64,000 bases of DNA from Druceiella hillmani (Eukaryota > Arthropoda > Insecta > Lepidoptera > Hepialidae): NCBI GenBank assembly GCA_039881145.1, contig JAYKKI010000060.1:12291001-12355000 (forward strand), given 5' to 3'. Shown here in pieces: positions 37,131-48,753 of this stretch; position 1 is the first letter of the stretch, and each line of letters opens with the position of its first letter. The translations under genes were made by a program, and so were the position numbers. Under the pieces are notes generated by a model. That model was not told where the DNA came from. It did no database searches and was given only the letters and a program-made list of their open reading frames with translations.

Positions 37131-37139
37131 AAGGGGGAG
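37131..37139 (+). promoter_or_regulatory. Polypurine tract of the LTR element
   Basis: AAGGGGGAG sits one to two bases before the 3' LTR start (TGTTATACCCC), the position and composition of a plus-strand priming site. Confidence 0.8.
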
Positions 37140-37140
37140 C

Positions 37141-37687
37141 TGTTATACCCCTGACTTACCAGCCATAAAGCTTGTGCAGCATTGTTCTCAAGCATATCAC
37201 ATTAACATGATAACGCCATCCTGTCCCCAATAACTAAACATTCTCGTAATGCTTGTGCAGCATTGTTTCCAAGCATATCATATTAACATGATAACGCCAT
37301 CCTGTCCCCAACATCTAAACATCCGCATAATGCTTATGCAGCATTTTTCCCAAGCATATCATATAAACATTATAACGCCATCCTGTTCCCAAAGTCTAAA
37401 TATCCTAAGATAAAAGCACTTTTCGCAGAAACCACAACAAGATACATTCCCAAAACATCAGCATTTTTAATCTATATAAACCCTGGCTAGTAGCCCCTCG
37501 CAGCTTAGAAGTCCATAGTCCCAGAACACGTCAATTGTCATTTCAGTTCAGTCTTAATTACATTTAAGAAGTTCTTGTAAATCTTACAATTAAAAGTTTT
37601 TTGTAATTTTAAATAAACCTTAATTTATTAAATGATAATTGTAAAATTGTTTTTTTAAAAAAGCAATCCAACGAATCCATTAAAAAA
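37141..37687 (+). repeat. 3' LTR
   Basis: Begins TGTTATACCCCTGACTTACC. U3 holds three 81 bp tandem repeats. A TATA-like TCTATATAAACCC lies near 37470 and a poly(A) signal AATAAA near 37610. The right end is uncertain: no clear terminal CA is seen before the flanking GT-rich tract, so the end could lie between about 37640 and 37687. Confidence 0.65.
37169..37411 (+). repeat. Three 81 bp tandem repeats in the LTR U3
   Basis: CTTGTGCAGCATTGTT at 37171 recurs at 37252 and, as CTTATGCAGCATTTTT, at 37333. Each copy contains AAGCATATCA and ATAACGCCATCCTGT. Repeated U3 blocks in LTR elements are often enhancer-like, but no function is shown here. Confidence 0.92.
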
Positions 37688-37790
37688 GTGCGAGGGCGCG
37701 CGTGTTGTAGTGCGCATCAGCGTGCGCTTGCACGTGCGTGCGTGTGTGCGAGCGCGCGAGTGCGTGTGCGTGTGTATGTGGGGGTATATA
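37688..37790. repeat. GT/GC-rich simple repeat, right part
   Basis: GTGCGAGGGCGCGCGTG followed by GTGTGCGAGCGCGCGAGTGC and GTATGTGGGGGTATATATAG. It is the other half of the tract at 31988-32189, split by the LTR element. Confidence 0.9.
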
Positions 37791-39525
37791 TAGGTGTTGA
37801 GTTAGTTTCCTGGAACCCGGTTAATTTTATTAAATAGTTTTAGACTAATACAATTTAAAATTAGATAAAGAAGCTGAGTATAATATCGCTACAGGAGTTT
37901 CTGTTTATTACAAATGTAAAAATATAATATTAAAAAAGAAACTCAAAAGAAGGAACACTTAAATGAAATTGAATTATATTTAATAAGAATGAATCCTATA
38001 CCAATGCATGAAAGTGAAATTATGTCGAAATATATCTGTACAACGTTCTATTAATATCACTAATTCAACCACATCGGAACGTGGTATAACTATATATAAA
38101 GGATTTAAATTTGGTAATCATACGTAAAACACGCTTGGAACATAAGCATTTAAAAATAAGTTTTATCTGGTGTATGAACTGCACACATTGAACGTAAATA
38201 AATCCTTCATAATAACTCCAATCTTCTGTAAATGCAAATAATCTTTCCAGTTTTATTATGATAACATGCACAATACATGAATAAAAATATATTCTATACT
38301 TTCTACCAAGTAATTCAATTTTCTGAATATCATCTAGGAAATGAGCTTTCAAGAAAAAAGTTATTTTACCTTTTGAATGTTACTTGTCGTTTTATTGGCT
38401 ATACACATAGGCATGATTTCCTTAATAATTTATACAATTTTTGCAAATCAATAATTATTGTTGAACATATTTTTATATTTACCCAAGCATGTAAATATTT
38501 ATTATCTACACAGTATTGTTTTTCTAAAAGGCTTTCATGGCTGTTGCAACTTCTTAAGCACAGGGAGGAGAGAAAGGAGGAGGGAAGTAGGGAAAGAGAC
38601 GATGATGTTGAAGCTTAATGGCAAAACGATTCATTACGGTTAATGTACGATACTGAGATGTCTTCATTACTTTCAGAGTCAATTGGTGTTAAATTTTGAG
38701 TGCTTGGGTGTATTAAAGGTAGCAATCTAAAAGATTGCTTTGCAATTTATTTCATAATAATTAAGACTAAGAGAAAAGGCGTCATTAAATAAATTACAGA
38801 TTATGGAGGAAAAAATGTATTTATTCACCGTTCTTATTTATATCTCTCGGTTATCAACCGAGAGATATACACAAGAAAGATTTGTCTAATGAATGGTGTT
38901 TATATAAGCTATCGAAGGCAAATTAATATACTTAAAATGATGTATGTAAACCGGATATAAATATTATTATCAAAATAAAAGTATTATTACATTGCATCGA
39001 TAAATAAAAGTGTCGACAGGAGATGAAGACTCAATTCATATCGATAATTGCACTCTAGGCTCATATTACTCCACTCCACCATTTCACTTACGAATAGGAC
39101 TTCCTGCTGTTGTGGTGCTTTTTTAACAGAGAAGAAAATGCGGAAGTTTGCAATTCGAAGCTCGTCTATTCCTTTATGCGTGCACACCGATTACTCCGTA
39201 ATAGCTGCGTATATGTAATCGAACTTTTTCTGATGTGATTAGCACCATGCGAATTTAATCAATTTATGACAATTTTATGTCATTTTTATATCCTTTTATA
39301 CAAAACCAATTTTTAAAATATTCCAAAAGTTGTTCCTCTCATTCATAAGATTTCACTACGATGTTGGGGGCATTGAAAATTCGTCATGTTGGTCTATGTA
39401 TTTGTCCGTTTGTTACAGTCTCGTATTTTTCTTAGCTTTCGATTGATGTTCTTCATGGATTTCTATGTTCATCTTGCACATAAATACTTCATGTATTCAT
39501 CTAAGTAATAAATATAATAATAATA
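37791..39525. repeat. Array modules o (end), i, j and k, third copy
   Basis: o: 37791-38180. i: 38410-38760 with purine tract 38562-38599 and GGCAAAACGATTCATTACGG. j: 38970-39230. k: 39250-39500. Plus-strand frames 38277-38618 and 38458-38643 and the minus frame 38987-39187 lie inside and are not kept open in the other copies. Confidence 0.8.
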
Positions 39526-39945
39526 CTAGCGTGACCCGTGCGAAGTCTTCGCATTATTATTTATTCCATTATGAAGCTCAGATGACAGATCAAACAAATA
39601 TTGTACTAAAATTGACATATAGAGGCGCAAGTATCAAAAGCATTGAGCTAAAGCGCCACTTTATTTATACGTGAGTGGATTTGAAATTAAACAAAAATTT
39701 TACCGACCGTCAATCATATTAACGTTGAGCCGTTAGATGGCAGCATTGCTGTTTTGTGTATATAATTTTAATAATTAATTAATTTGCAAAAACAATAGCA
39801 ATAATAAATTTTTTAGTTGTGGATGCCGGTAGAGCAAGCAATTATCTATAAAATGATATATAATTTATGTGGATTAGTTGTGAGGTTTTTTCTAAAAAGG
39901 GAGAGTAACATCTTAAAACCTTAGCGTATTAATATATATGAATGA
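39526..39945 (-). mobile_element. Complete non-autonomous Helitron, 420 bp
   Basis: On the minus strand the element starts TCATTCATATATATTAATAC and continues GCTAAGGTTTTAAGATG, the usual Helitron 5' style. It ends with the hairpin TGCGAAG-A-CTTCGCA (39553-39539) followed by CGGGTCACGCTAG (39538-39526). The base before TC is A and the base after CTAG is T, as expected for insertion between A and T without target duplication. No helicase gene is inside. It sits in the array between modules k and l. Confidence 0.72.
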
Positions 39946-40089
39946 TGATGATACCTCACGCTTACAACATTACGAAAAGTTTCATATATTTACTGTTTTA
40001 GATAAAATTATTTCATTTAATTTGCATCAATAATTCTGAAAGAAATAGAAACTCAGTATATGTTTATATAAATATAAATACATATATAT

Positions 40090-40102
40090 GTATGTATGTG
40101 TG

Positions 40103-40160
<58 letters not shown>
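40090..40160. repeat. (TA)n microsatellite
   Basis: TATG and TGTG words lead into pure TA. It occupies the same array position (after k, before l/m) as the tract at 46641-46711. Confidence 0.95.
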
Positions 40161-40162
<2 letters not shown>

Positions 40163-41560
40163 GAAATTAACCGATAAATAAACCTGACCACAAATCTGCC
40201 ATGTGAATGTTTTATCCATACACAGTTGGCCACCATTATATTTATATCATGCATATTGTAATATAAAAATTAACCTATAAAAATTTACTTATAAAAAACG
40301 AAATTTCGTTCAATAAAAAGAATATAGTTATAAACTTTTGTTTGTCGTATTTGTAGAGGCTTTTTGGTTTGCCGTATTTATGGATTGTATGTCGCATTTA
40401 TGGAAGTTCATATTGCATGATTGATGCGTACCATAGTGTGAATTTTATTTTTCTTTCTAACAAACCATTTTCAAATTTTAGCATTGTCCTTTACCCATAA
40501 CCCAAATATTATAAGATTTTATGATTTGTTAGTTACTGAGCATTTAAACTAACAAATATGATGTTTTCGAAGTCAAATATCCAAGAAATTAAAAATAAAT
40601 ATAAACTCCTAACTCGGCTTTCTTTGCTTTTAACTTAGATAATATTGCAATACCTCTCTGTAAATAAAAACTTGTTGTTATCTCAGTTTTATAGTCATTA
40701 CACTAAATAGTATTTCAGTTACACAACAAATTTAACAGCGTCACTATAAATAAGAAACTGCAATAAGGGTCATGTGAAAACGAAAGCGCATTTCATGATA
40801 TAAGTTTTATTACAATAATACTTTTAATTAAGTTTCGTGACATAAAACTAAATTAATTTTGTTGCATTTAATCCAATTTAATATAATAAATGTTTTGAAT
40901 TATGCACACATAAAAAATTTGATTTGAATATATTATCTTTTTTTGTATTTCCGTGTATTTTTTTTTGGAGTTAGTGACGTTAATATATCGATAAGTACAT
41001 TCTTTTTACATTGTAATGCTTCCGTACGTCTGTCCTTTGAATAGAATGAAATCCAGGACCGAGATAAGCGTTGATTTTAATAAATATATCTTTATCTATT
41101 AAACAAACTATTTTATGAGGGAAATTTAGCGTGAAAAAACTCTGTGAAAAGACACAGTATTGAAATCGAAAATTTTTATTCTCTAATGAAAGTAGGACAG
41201 AAACGTTATAATACCAACACTACTAAACTGTAGTCAAAACAAAAAAAATCTGATATGTGTTTTACATTTTTTAACATTTTTATTAAACTTTTTTTTAATG
41301 AAAATATTGAGCATTTTCGTGATAGTAATTTATAATGGCGAAAAAAATATAATTTCATTTTGAATTTATAGAATAAACAAATTGAATATCCAATATATAG
41401 CCAACATAAAGATACTTGTATACATGTCTGGGTAATATATGTGTTGAATCATTTTTCCAAATTTATACTAATACCATGTAATTTTTAAACAATTTTAGAC
41501 TAATACCATGTGAAAGTAGAAAAATAAGGGAATTTAAAATAGCTAACATGGTTTCTGTTT
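40161..41560. repeat. Array modules l/m, a, n and o
   Basis: l: CCTGACCACAAATCTGCCAT matches CCTGACCACACGCCCGCTAC at 46750. m/a: 40430-40640 matches 47220-47430. At about 40640 the sequence switches to module n (40670-40960) and then o (41030-41540), both otherwise seen only at 21.0-22.0 kb. That is a rearranged junction. Confidence 0.75.
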
Positions 41561-41619
41561 ATAATAATAAATATAATTTTTATATAGTCTACAAGCAATG
41601 TAAATATATATTACCATAA

Positions 41620-42659
41620 ATTTGACCACTATTACCCTATTTCCACATTTTATTTTCACTTCCAAATTTTCATTGAGTATAATTCAAAATGAATTATTTC
41701 GATCCCAACAAATTTTATCTTAGCTAATACTTAAGATCAGAGAACAGAATTATCTCAAAGCTTTATTTAAATGGATTGAAAATCGAAACAAAATACAAAA
41801 ATGTATGGATAAATTTGTAACAGCGAAATAAGAATAAATTCATAAGTTTCAAATTCTGGAATAATAACATTCTTGTAAAATTAACTGACCTATTTTGATT
41901 TTTTAGGGTGTGCAATCCTAAAAATTCAAAAAATTTCATCGGAAGGAAAAAAGGGTTACTTTTAGGAAATTACTCATACATACTCATACCTGCAGCCGTA
42001 TTTTTTTTTCGAAACTGCTTGGTGTGGAAATATTGACTAGAATAGAAGTATATCTGAATAGTTGGCACACAAACATATCCATGTTGTAATATTTGAGAGA
42101 CCAAATAAAGTAATTGAATTTTATTTTAAATTTCATATCCCAATTGAAAGAGAATTTATAAGGATAATAATAATTGTCATCGGGTCTCTTCTATGTGTTC
42201 CTTCTAGAAACACTGCTTTTTAACATTCGGGAAAATAGTGTTTCCAGAAGTTTATATAACGTTAACGTATATAAAAATAGGGCGTTTTTTTTAAATATCG
42301 AAATGCCTCGTTTTTTTCTATTAATATCAAACAAAGCGGCTCTAATATACACTAGAAAAACATTGCATCTACTGTTTTATCTAGCAAATCATTCGAAGAA
42401 CTAGCAAATATTATACGTCTACGTTGTATGATAAAGCTTTGAAACTCGCAATGACCGACACTTAAAATTTAACACTGAAGCGATGCGACGTAACGTTATC
42501 ATCGCACTTGACATTGTCAAACAACTTCCACTCAACGTGTCTATATGAAAGTGTGGATATACCTGAGTAGTTACTATTATAAAATTATGTACGCATTAAC
42601 TAATAATTAGGTTATTTTAACGTTAAGATATAAATACTTCATTTAAAGTTTCGTAACCC
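41620..42659. repeat. Array modules c/d, f and h, truncated copy
   Basis: d: 41640-42100 (TTTTTAGGGTGTGCAATCC). f: 42110-42300 with CTATGTGTTCCTTCTAGAAA. h: 42420-42659 (GACGTAACGTTATCATCGCA). It ends abruptly at GTTTCGTAACCCA where the mariner begins; other h copies continue with TAGATAT or similar. Modules i-c are missing before this copy, so o is joined directly to c/d. Confidence 0.75.
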
Positions 42660-43138
42660 ATGGAAAAAATCATAGCGACAGTCTTTTAGGATTCAGAGGA
42701 GATCCTGTTAACGGATTATAAAGATAAAACTGTTTCTATAACCGGTGAATACTATGTATCAATATTAGGGAAGTTGAAAGAAGCAATAAAAGAAAAAGAA
42801 GGGGAAAATTGACCAACGGTGTCCTGCTTTTGCACGATAACGCGCCCGTTCACTCGAGCCGCGTTGCGCTGGCCACCTTGCACATGGTGGACTTCGATAT
42901 TTTGGAACACCCACCCTACAGTCTTGACCTGGCTCTCGGTGAATATTATTTGTTCCCAAACCTTAAAAAAGAACTTCTTCGAAAGAAGTTTTTAAGCCAT
43001 GAAAAAGTGAAGGAGGCAGTTTCAGCTTATTTTTCGAGCAAAGACGAAACATGTTTTTATGAAAGTATACATAAGCTAATGGAAATATCTGAAAAATGTA
43101 TTAGGGTAGCAGGTGAATATGTTGAAAAAGAAAAATAA
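42660..43138 (+). pseudogene. 5'-truncated mariner transposase with E at the third catalytic position
   Basis: Mariner transposases cut and paste DNA at TA using a DD34D triad. The remnant starts in the catalytic domain with KIIATVF then TAG in place of the conserved W before D (42687-42689). It continues LLTDYKDKTVSITGEYYVS. A one-base loss in an A run near 42795 shifts the frame. The rest is open from 42809: HDNAPVHSSRVA with the second catalytic Asp at 42836-42838, then HPPYSLDLALGEYYLF. The third catalytic position, exactly 35 codons later (42941-42943), is Glu instead of Asp. The first catalytic Asp and the DNA-binding domain are missing. The frame ends 43138. No terminal repeat is convincingly visible. 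Confidence 0.8.
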
Positions 43139-43299
43139 TTTTATATTTTTATTCTCACTCCTTATCCTCCATTACGCGGACTTAAAAACGCTCCTGGTAG
43201 GTTTTTATTATATGGATCCATATTAATTAAAAATCTGATTTAATATTATAAATACTCTTTAATTTACAGTGGTCGAATTGTGCCAGCATAGGGAAATCC
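43139..43299. other. Possible mariner 3' flank
   Basis: AT-rich sequence with a slightly GC-richer patch (TACGCGGACTTAAAAACGCT) that could contain the decayed 3' terminal repeat. I could not pair it with a 5' repeat. Confidence 0.25.
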
Positions 43300-43669
43300 C
43301 AAAAATAAAAATAAATTCGTAAGATACAATTCTTTCGTAATAGTATTCATTTAAAATTATCTGACCTTTTTTGAATCTTTAGGGTGCATAACCCTAAAAT
43401 TTTAAAAAATTTCCTCGTAGGGAAAAAAACAGAATTTCCACAAATCATACACTTTTACCTTAATCGCAGCCGTAATTTTTGGAAGCAACTTGGTGTAAAA
43501 ATTTTGAATAGAATATAAATATATCTGAAGAGTAAACACTCAAAAGTATACTCGTTGGAATTTTTGAGAGGGCAAACAAATTAATCGATGTTTTTTTAAA
43601 TGTCTTATATGAATTCATGATTGGTTCAAAGTTTTAACGTATCAGAAAAACAATTTCAATATTTATATA

Positions 43670-43730
<61 letters not shown>

Positions 43731-43731
43731 A

Positions 43732-43773
<42 letters not shown>

Positions 43774-44300
43774 TATATATAGATTCTGCGACGACATTAA
43801 ATATAATGTGGTGTTTTGTAATCTAATCGTTTGAATTTTATTCTGCGAGTTATCTATTGAAAAATAAATTTGGCCTTAGTCAAATTCAAATATACGTTCA
43901 TATAAGATGTTATTAGTAAATATTAAAATGACCTAATTTTTTTTAACATCCAATATAACAATTCTAAATATACATTAGAGAAACATTCCGTGTACTGTTG
44001 TAACAGGCATATCCTTCAACAACCTAGCAAATACCGCACGTCGGAGTTTCGTATCTACGTTGTGTATGATTAAGCTCTCATGTTCGCAGCAACCGCTACT
44101 TAAAACTTTAACGCTGAAGCGACGCGACCTAACGTTATCATCGCGCTTGACTATGTCAAACGACTTCCTCTCACGGTAGGTACGTAGCGGTAAAAATTAA
44201 TAATTCTTACAAGAATTTATCTTTTTCTGGCTTCCTTTATTTATAAGTATTTCAACTATTATCTTCTTTAATTATAAATGATAGTATACAAGTCATTATA
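43300..44300. repeat. Array modules d and h around a (TA)n tract
   Basis: d: 43300-43620 (TTTAGGGTGCATAACCCTAA). (TA)n: 43666-43782. h: 44030-44290 (TACGTTGTGTATGATTAAGC; GCGACCTAACGTTATCATCG). This second d-h pair directly follows the truncated one, so the pair was duplicated locally. Confidence 0.75.
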
Positions 44301-44411
44301 TTCATAAGAATTTCACTTTTATTTTCTTAAAAAAATTATAATGATTAATTTCGTCCAACGAATTATTTGTCCAATAGTTTAATACGCCACTCCACTCATA
44401 ATTTTTGAATC

Positions 44412-44712
44412 ATGCCGTACACTGTACCCAAAGCACGACCAAAAGCCCCACAATCATTAGCGATATGCCAATTCATCGAAAAATTAGGGCCCGAATTATT
44501 TCATGTTGTTAATGCTCGGTTGATTTAGATGGATATGTAAGGACTTTGCTTTCCCAAACGCTACAAAATTTTTACGTGACCAAATGAGTCACAGGTGGCT
44601 AAAGAAGTTTCAATTAAAGTACATTAATCAATGTAAACTTAGCTTACTTGGGGCGCAACCATCATTGGGGCGCATCCATTTACTGAATATGATTTACGGA
44701 AATAAAAAATAA
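44412..44712 (+). pseudogene. Unidentified coding-like stretch with one frame break
   Basis: An ATG at 44412 opens 38 residues beginning MPYTVPKARPKAPQSLAICQ and containing FIEKLGPELFHVVNARLI, ending at TAG 44526-44528. A second frame, open from 44524, runs 62 codons to TAA at 44710-44712 and contains DFAFPNATKFLRDQMSHRWL and KKFQLKY. Together they look like one gene broken by a one-base shift. Composition is clearly less AT-biased than the flanks and the residues are balanced. I do not recognise the family. It lies between modules h and o and has no counterpart in other copies, so a transposon insertion is more likely than an array gene. Confidence 0.3.
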
Positions 44713-45892
44713 ATTAATATCAGGCTGTCAGTGTACCAGTTTTCAAGAGAAATAACTTAAAAAACGCCATAAATAAGTCACGATAGAGTTACTTTTCTTA
44801 GCCTCAAAAGGAAAAGAAATTATAATCCGACTGTTTAATTAAACACACCTAACTTGAACACTGAGAAACTAATAAAACAATTTTCTCTGATGCATGTCTT
44901 AAAAATTTTTTAAGCGTTTCTTTTTCATTAGTTTTATATTTTCCTAGAGAAATTGATAATGATATAAAAAGAGAGGAATTTATAATGATAAAAAAAAATT
45001 AAATTCCATTTTGAATTTATGCGTCAAACAAATTGAGTGGTCAATATATACCCAACATAAAGATGAGCGTGTGTGCGTGTGTATGTGTATGTGTGCGGGT
45101 ATTTATATGAGTAGATTTAATTCTCGGAATCTCGAATAATTTTATTACATAATGTTGGACTAATACCATGGGAAAGCAGATAAAAAGCGGGATTAAGACA
45201 CCCTGCCCTAGTTTTTAACCATTACAAACCTAAAAATATAAAATCTTTGTCAATAACCTTCAATCATCTGTAAATGTAAATAATACAAGAATAAAAACTA
45301 CTTTCCTTAAAGTAATTTAATTTAGGTAATATTGTCTAGGATATGAACTATCCAAAAAAATTAATTCACTTTTCGAATGTTTAAAAACAAAATTAAAAAA
45401 CCTTATCTATAGTTTATTGCTGTTTTTTCCATGAAATTGACGTTTGCATCGAATTGAACCGTCATTTGTCGTTTTTAATGTTTAATAACGTAAATGTAGA
45501 ATAACGACTTCCTTAACCTTTTAAATGCTGTTTAAACGTCAATAACTTTCACTGGACATATTTTCATAGTTTTTCCCATCATATACATATAATCTACAGA
45601 ATATTACTATTCTAAAATATTTTGATGGCTGTCGCAACTCCTGAAGTATTTACAGAGGAATGAAGGAAGGGGGAAGGGAGGTAAGAAAATATAAAGTGAT
45701 ATTGGAGCTTAACGGCAAAACGATTCATTCCGGTTAATGTACAATGATGAGATGTCTTCATCATTTTCACAGCAAATTAGTGGTAATCTTTGAGTGCTTG
45801 GGTGTATTAAAGCTAACAAAAATTATGACGAAGGAAAAAAAGGCGTATTAAAATAAATTACATATTTCGGAGGAAAAATTGTACTTAAGATA

Positions 45893-45959
<67 letters not shown>

Positions 45960-46640
45960 AACTATTTGTCTACCGAATACCATTCAGATGTCAGCTATCA
46001 AAGACAAAACAATACATATAAAATTACGTAGGTAAACCAGTTAAAACATAATTAAATGGTATCGATACATAGTAATGCCGATAATAGGTGAAAACTCAAA
46101 TCCATATTGATCATTTCACTCTACGCCAATATTATCCCACCCCACCACTTCATTCACGAAAAGAACTCCCTGCTTTTGTGACACTTTCTTAAAAGGCAAG
46201 AAAACGCGGAAGTTCACAATTCGAGGCTCTTGAATAGCTCTATGCATGTACACCGATTACTGGGTAATATCTACATAGATTTAATAACATTTTTATATTT
46301 ATTTCGAAGCATGTGAAAGCATTGTTAATTTTTGTATCAGTCGGGTCGGTTCATATCGCCGTAACATCGTATTAATTTAAAAAAATATGTAATGACGATT
46401 TTATGGCATATTTATATATTCTTTTAAAACTTCAGTGTACGAATATCCTATAAATAATATTTTCCTCATTCTCAGCTTTTTACTATGAAGTTAGGAGTAT
46501 TGGACATTTCCGCATATAGGTCTGTGTGTTTGTCAGTGTGTCTCGTAGTTTCTATAGTTTTAGATTTATATCCTTCATGGATTTTACGTCAATTTTGCAT
46601 ATAAATATTTCACGTGTTTATCTCAATTAAAATGTAGTAC
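44713..46640. repeat. Array modules o, i, j and k, fourth copy
   Basis: o: 45000-45300 (AACAAATTGAGTGGTCAATA) with a GT tract at 45061-45105. i: 45540-45830 with purine tract 45654-45688. A (TA)n tract at 45893-45956. j: 46040-46290. k: 46370-46640. This is one of the most complete o-to-k runs. Confidence 0.8.
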
Positions 46641-46678
46641 AATATATATATATATATATATACATATATATTTATATA

Positions 46679-46710
<32 letters not shown>

Positions 46711-46711
46711 A
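46641..46711. repeat. (TA)n microsatellite
   Basis: TA with TACATA and TATGTA interruptions, between modules k and l. Confidence 0.95.
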
Positions 46712-48670
46712 TTGATGTATATAGGCAATTTCTCTGGTAAATAATCCTGACCACACGCCCGCTACGTGATTTAACTTATCGGTAGACAATTGACCACTAT
46801 TAAGTCAAAAAAAGTTTTTTGCCAGATAAATATAAAAATTAAAAAATAGATTTGGCAAATAACATTTCGTTCAATGAAATTAAGTAGTTATTAACTTTAA
46901 AATATCTTTAAATTTACCAGTTAATGTGGGCCGCAGCTATAGAAGTTCATAAGCAGCAAGAAGTCACAAGAAATATCTATGTGAAGTGGTATAAAACAAC
47001 GCAATAGCGAGTTTAAAATTAGATTCAGCGCCATCTATGTGGAATAGAAGCGATAAGCTAATCTGCGATCCAAAATATTCCTTTGTTTAATATTTTGTTT
47101 GGATCAAAACTGTTATTACCAAACGTGTACATTAGCCGGAGATAAGTACACGTTTTGTAATAACAGCCGTAGTAAGCTGCTCGTACTACGCATGATATAA
47201 AGAACAACGCATGATTGATAGGTACCATAATATAAACTTTATCTTTGTTTCTAGCCAACAATTTCTACATTTTAGCATTTTTCCTTTATTCGCAACAAAA
47301 ACACTATAAAATTTTATGATTTGTCAGCGACTGTGTGTGTAAACTACCAAATATAATGGTTTTGAAGTCATATATCCCGGAAACTACAATGAATACAAAC
47401 TCCAAACTCCGCTTATCTTTTTTTAAATTAGTTTAAGTTTACCTTCATAAGATGTTTTTCCATATTCGGATAAATTACCTTAACTACCATGTTCGCCAAA
47501 ATCCTTCCTGCACCGAAACCTTTTTTTTTATTTCCAACCATGTGAATTTTGAGTCCTAAATTCTATTTGTTTGCAATTTTTGCACTCTATAGTAACATTA
47601 TAATTCAGTAATATAAAAAATATATCTCGACAATTTATTTATAAAAACTCGTTGAATAATTATAAATATTACATAGTTACAATTGTAATAAAATAAAGAA
47701 CGAATAACTTTTATAAAGACAAAATAAACAATTTTGCCCTAAAGTATTAGAGTAGATAATATTTTCTATCACATATAATATGACAAAATGTTATTAACTC
47801 TAACATTTTATTATCACGAATATTTTTTCTACGATATAGGACTTTTATAAATTTCTTATGTATATACTTTGGTACGTGGTTAGTCGATTGACTTTACCAA
47901 GTTACATATATGTGTACTTTATGTACAGATATATTTAACTTGGTAAAATCAATATAGACCATGTTAATTACAAATGTGACTAAACATAATTAGTAAACTT
48001 TAATCTTCAGTGACTGAATACAGTAGTTGACTCATTCTAAATTTTGATATTTTTCGTACAATATTGTGAAATATAAGTTAATTAAAAACCAGTTTTGAAA
48101 AAAATTCAAAACTTGATTGAAAAATAAACCAGTTGTAGGCTTCTAAGTTTGAAGATACAGATAGAGTTGGGTATATCGCTGTCTTTTTTCCTCTCGTAGA
48201 ATATATTGTGAAATATTAAAAATTACCTCACAACACAGTATTGCCGTCCTTCTCTAAAGGTTAAATTTAAACTTTTTTAACTCGGTCAATTTTTAAGATT
48301 ATTAAAAAAAATCTTGTACCTTGAAATTATGATAAATGAAATAAAAAAAATTTAGTCAAATACCCAATTGTATAGGAATATGTTATTAAATATTATATTA
48401 AATGGATCATTCGAAAACAATAAATACATTAAAATTAAGTATTGTATTTGATCACGAAAATATTGTTTATGTCGTCTCCCAATTTTTCTGAATGTCGTTT
48501 ACATTATATTCGCTTTGTTTGAATTGTAAATATATTAGCATCCATCTGACTTAAATTAGCCTGTTTATATCTCCAACGTCATATTCTGAACAACGATCTC
48601 GTTATAAAATTAAATTGTGTTGTAATTACCATTCATATATCAGTCTTTGCAAAATGTGACGCAACAAAGT
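46712..48670. repeat. Array modules l/m, a and b, fourth copy
   Basis: l/m: 46740-47280. a: 47290-47430 (TTTTATGATTTGTCAGCGAC; GGTTTTGAAGTCATATATCC). b: 47600-48660 (AAACTTTAATCTTCAGTGAC; CATCTGACTTAAATTAGCC; CCGTC or CGATCTCGTTATAAAATTA). An inverted word pair, CAAAACTGTTATTACCAAACGTGTACA and its partner at 47150, sits at 47105-47165. The minus frame 47058-47261 is not conserved. Confidence 0.75.
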
Positions 48671-48674
48671 TTAA

Positions 48675-48675
48675 G

Positions 48676-48751
<76 letters not shown>
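48675..48751. repeat. (TA)n microsatellite
   Basis: TA with one TACATA interruption, between modules b and c, the same place as a short TA tract at 58932-58939. Confidence 0.95.

Positions 48752-48753
<2 letters not shown>

Larger units (their letters stand above)
32190..37687 (+). mobile_element. Errantivirus-like gypsy LTR retroelement, degenerate
   Basis: The order is: 5' LTR remnant, leader, gag (32799-33677), protease, reverse transcriptase, an env-like remnant, a polypurine tract (37131-37139) and a 3' LTR starting TGTTATACCCC at 37141. The element interrupts the GT-rich microsatellite of module o, whose two halves flank it. GTGC stands at 32186-32189 and at 37688-37691 and may be a 4 bp target duplication, but in GT-rich DNA this could be chance. 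RNase H and integrase are essentially missing. Stops and frameshifts occur in every pol and env segment. An old insertion of an insect endogenous retrovirus-like element. Confidence 0.8.

Noticed and set aside
38277..38643. Frames of 113 and 61 residues ending in a glutamate/arginine-rich run
   Set aside because: The charged run is the purine tract of module i, and the frames are interrupted in other copies.
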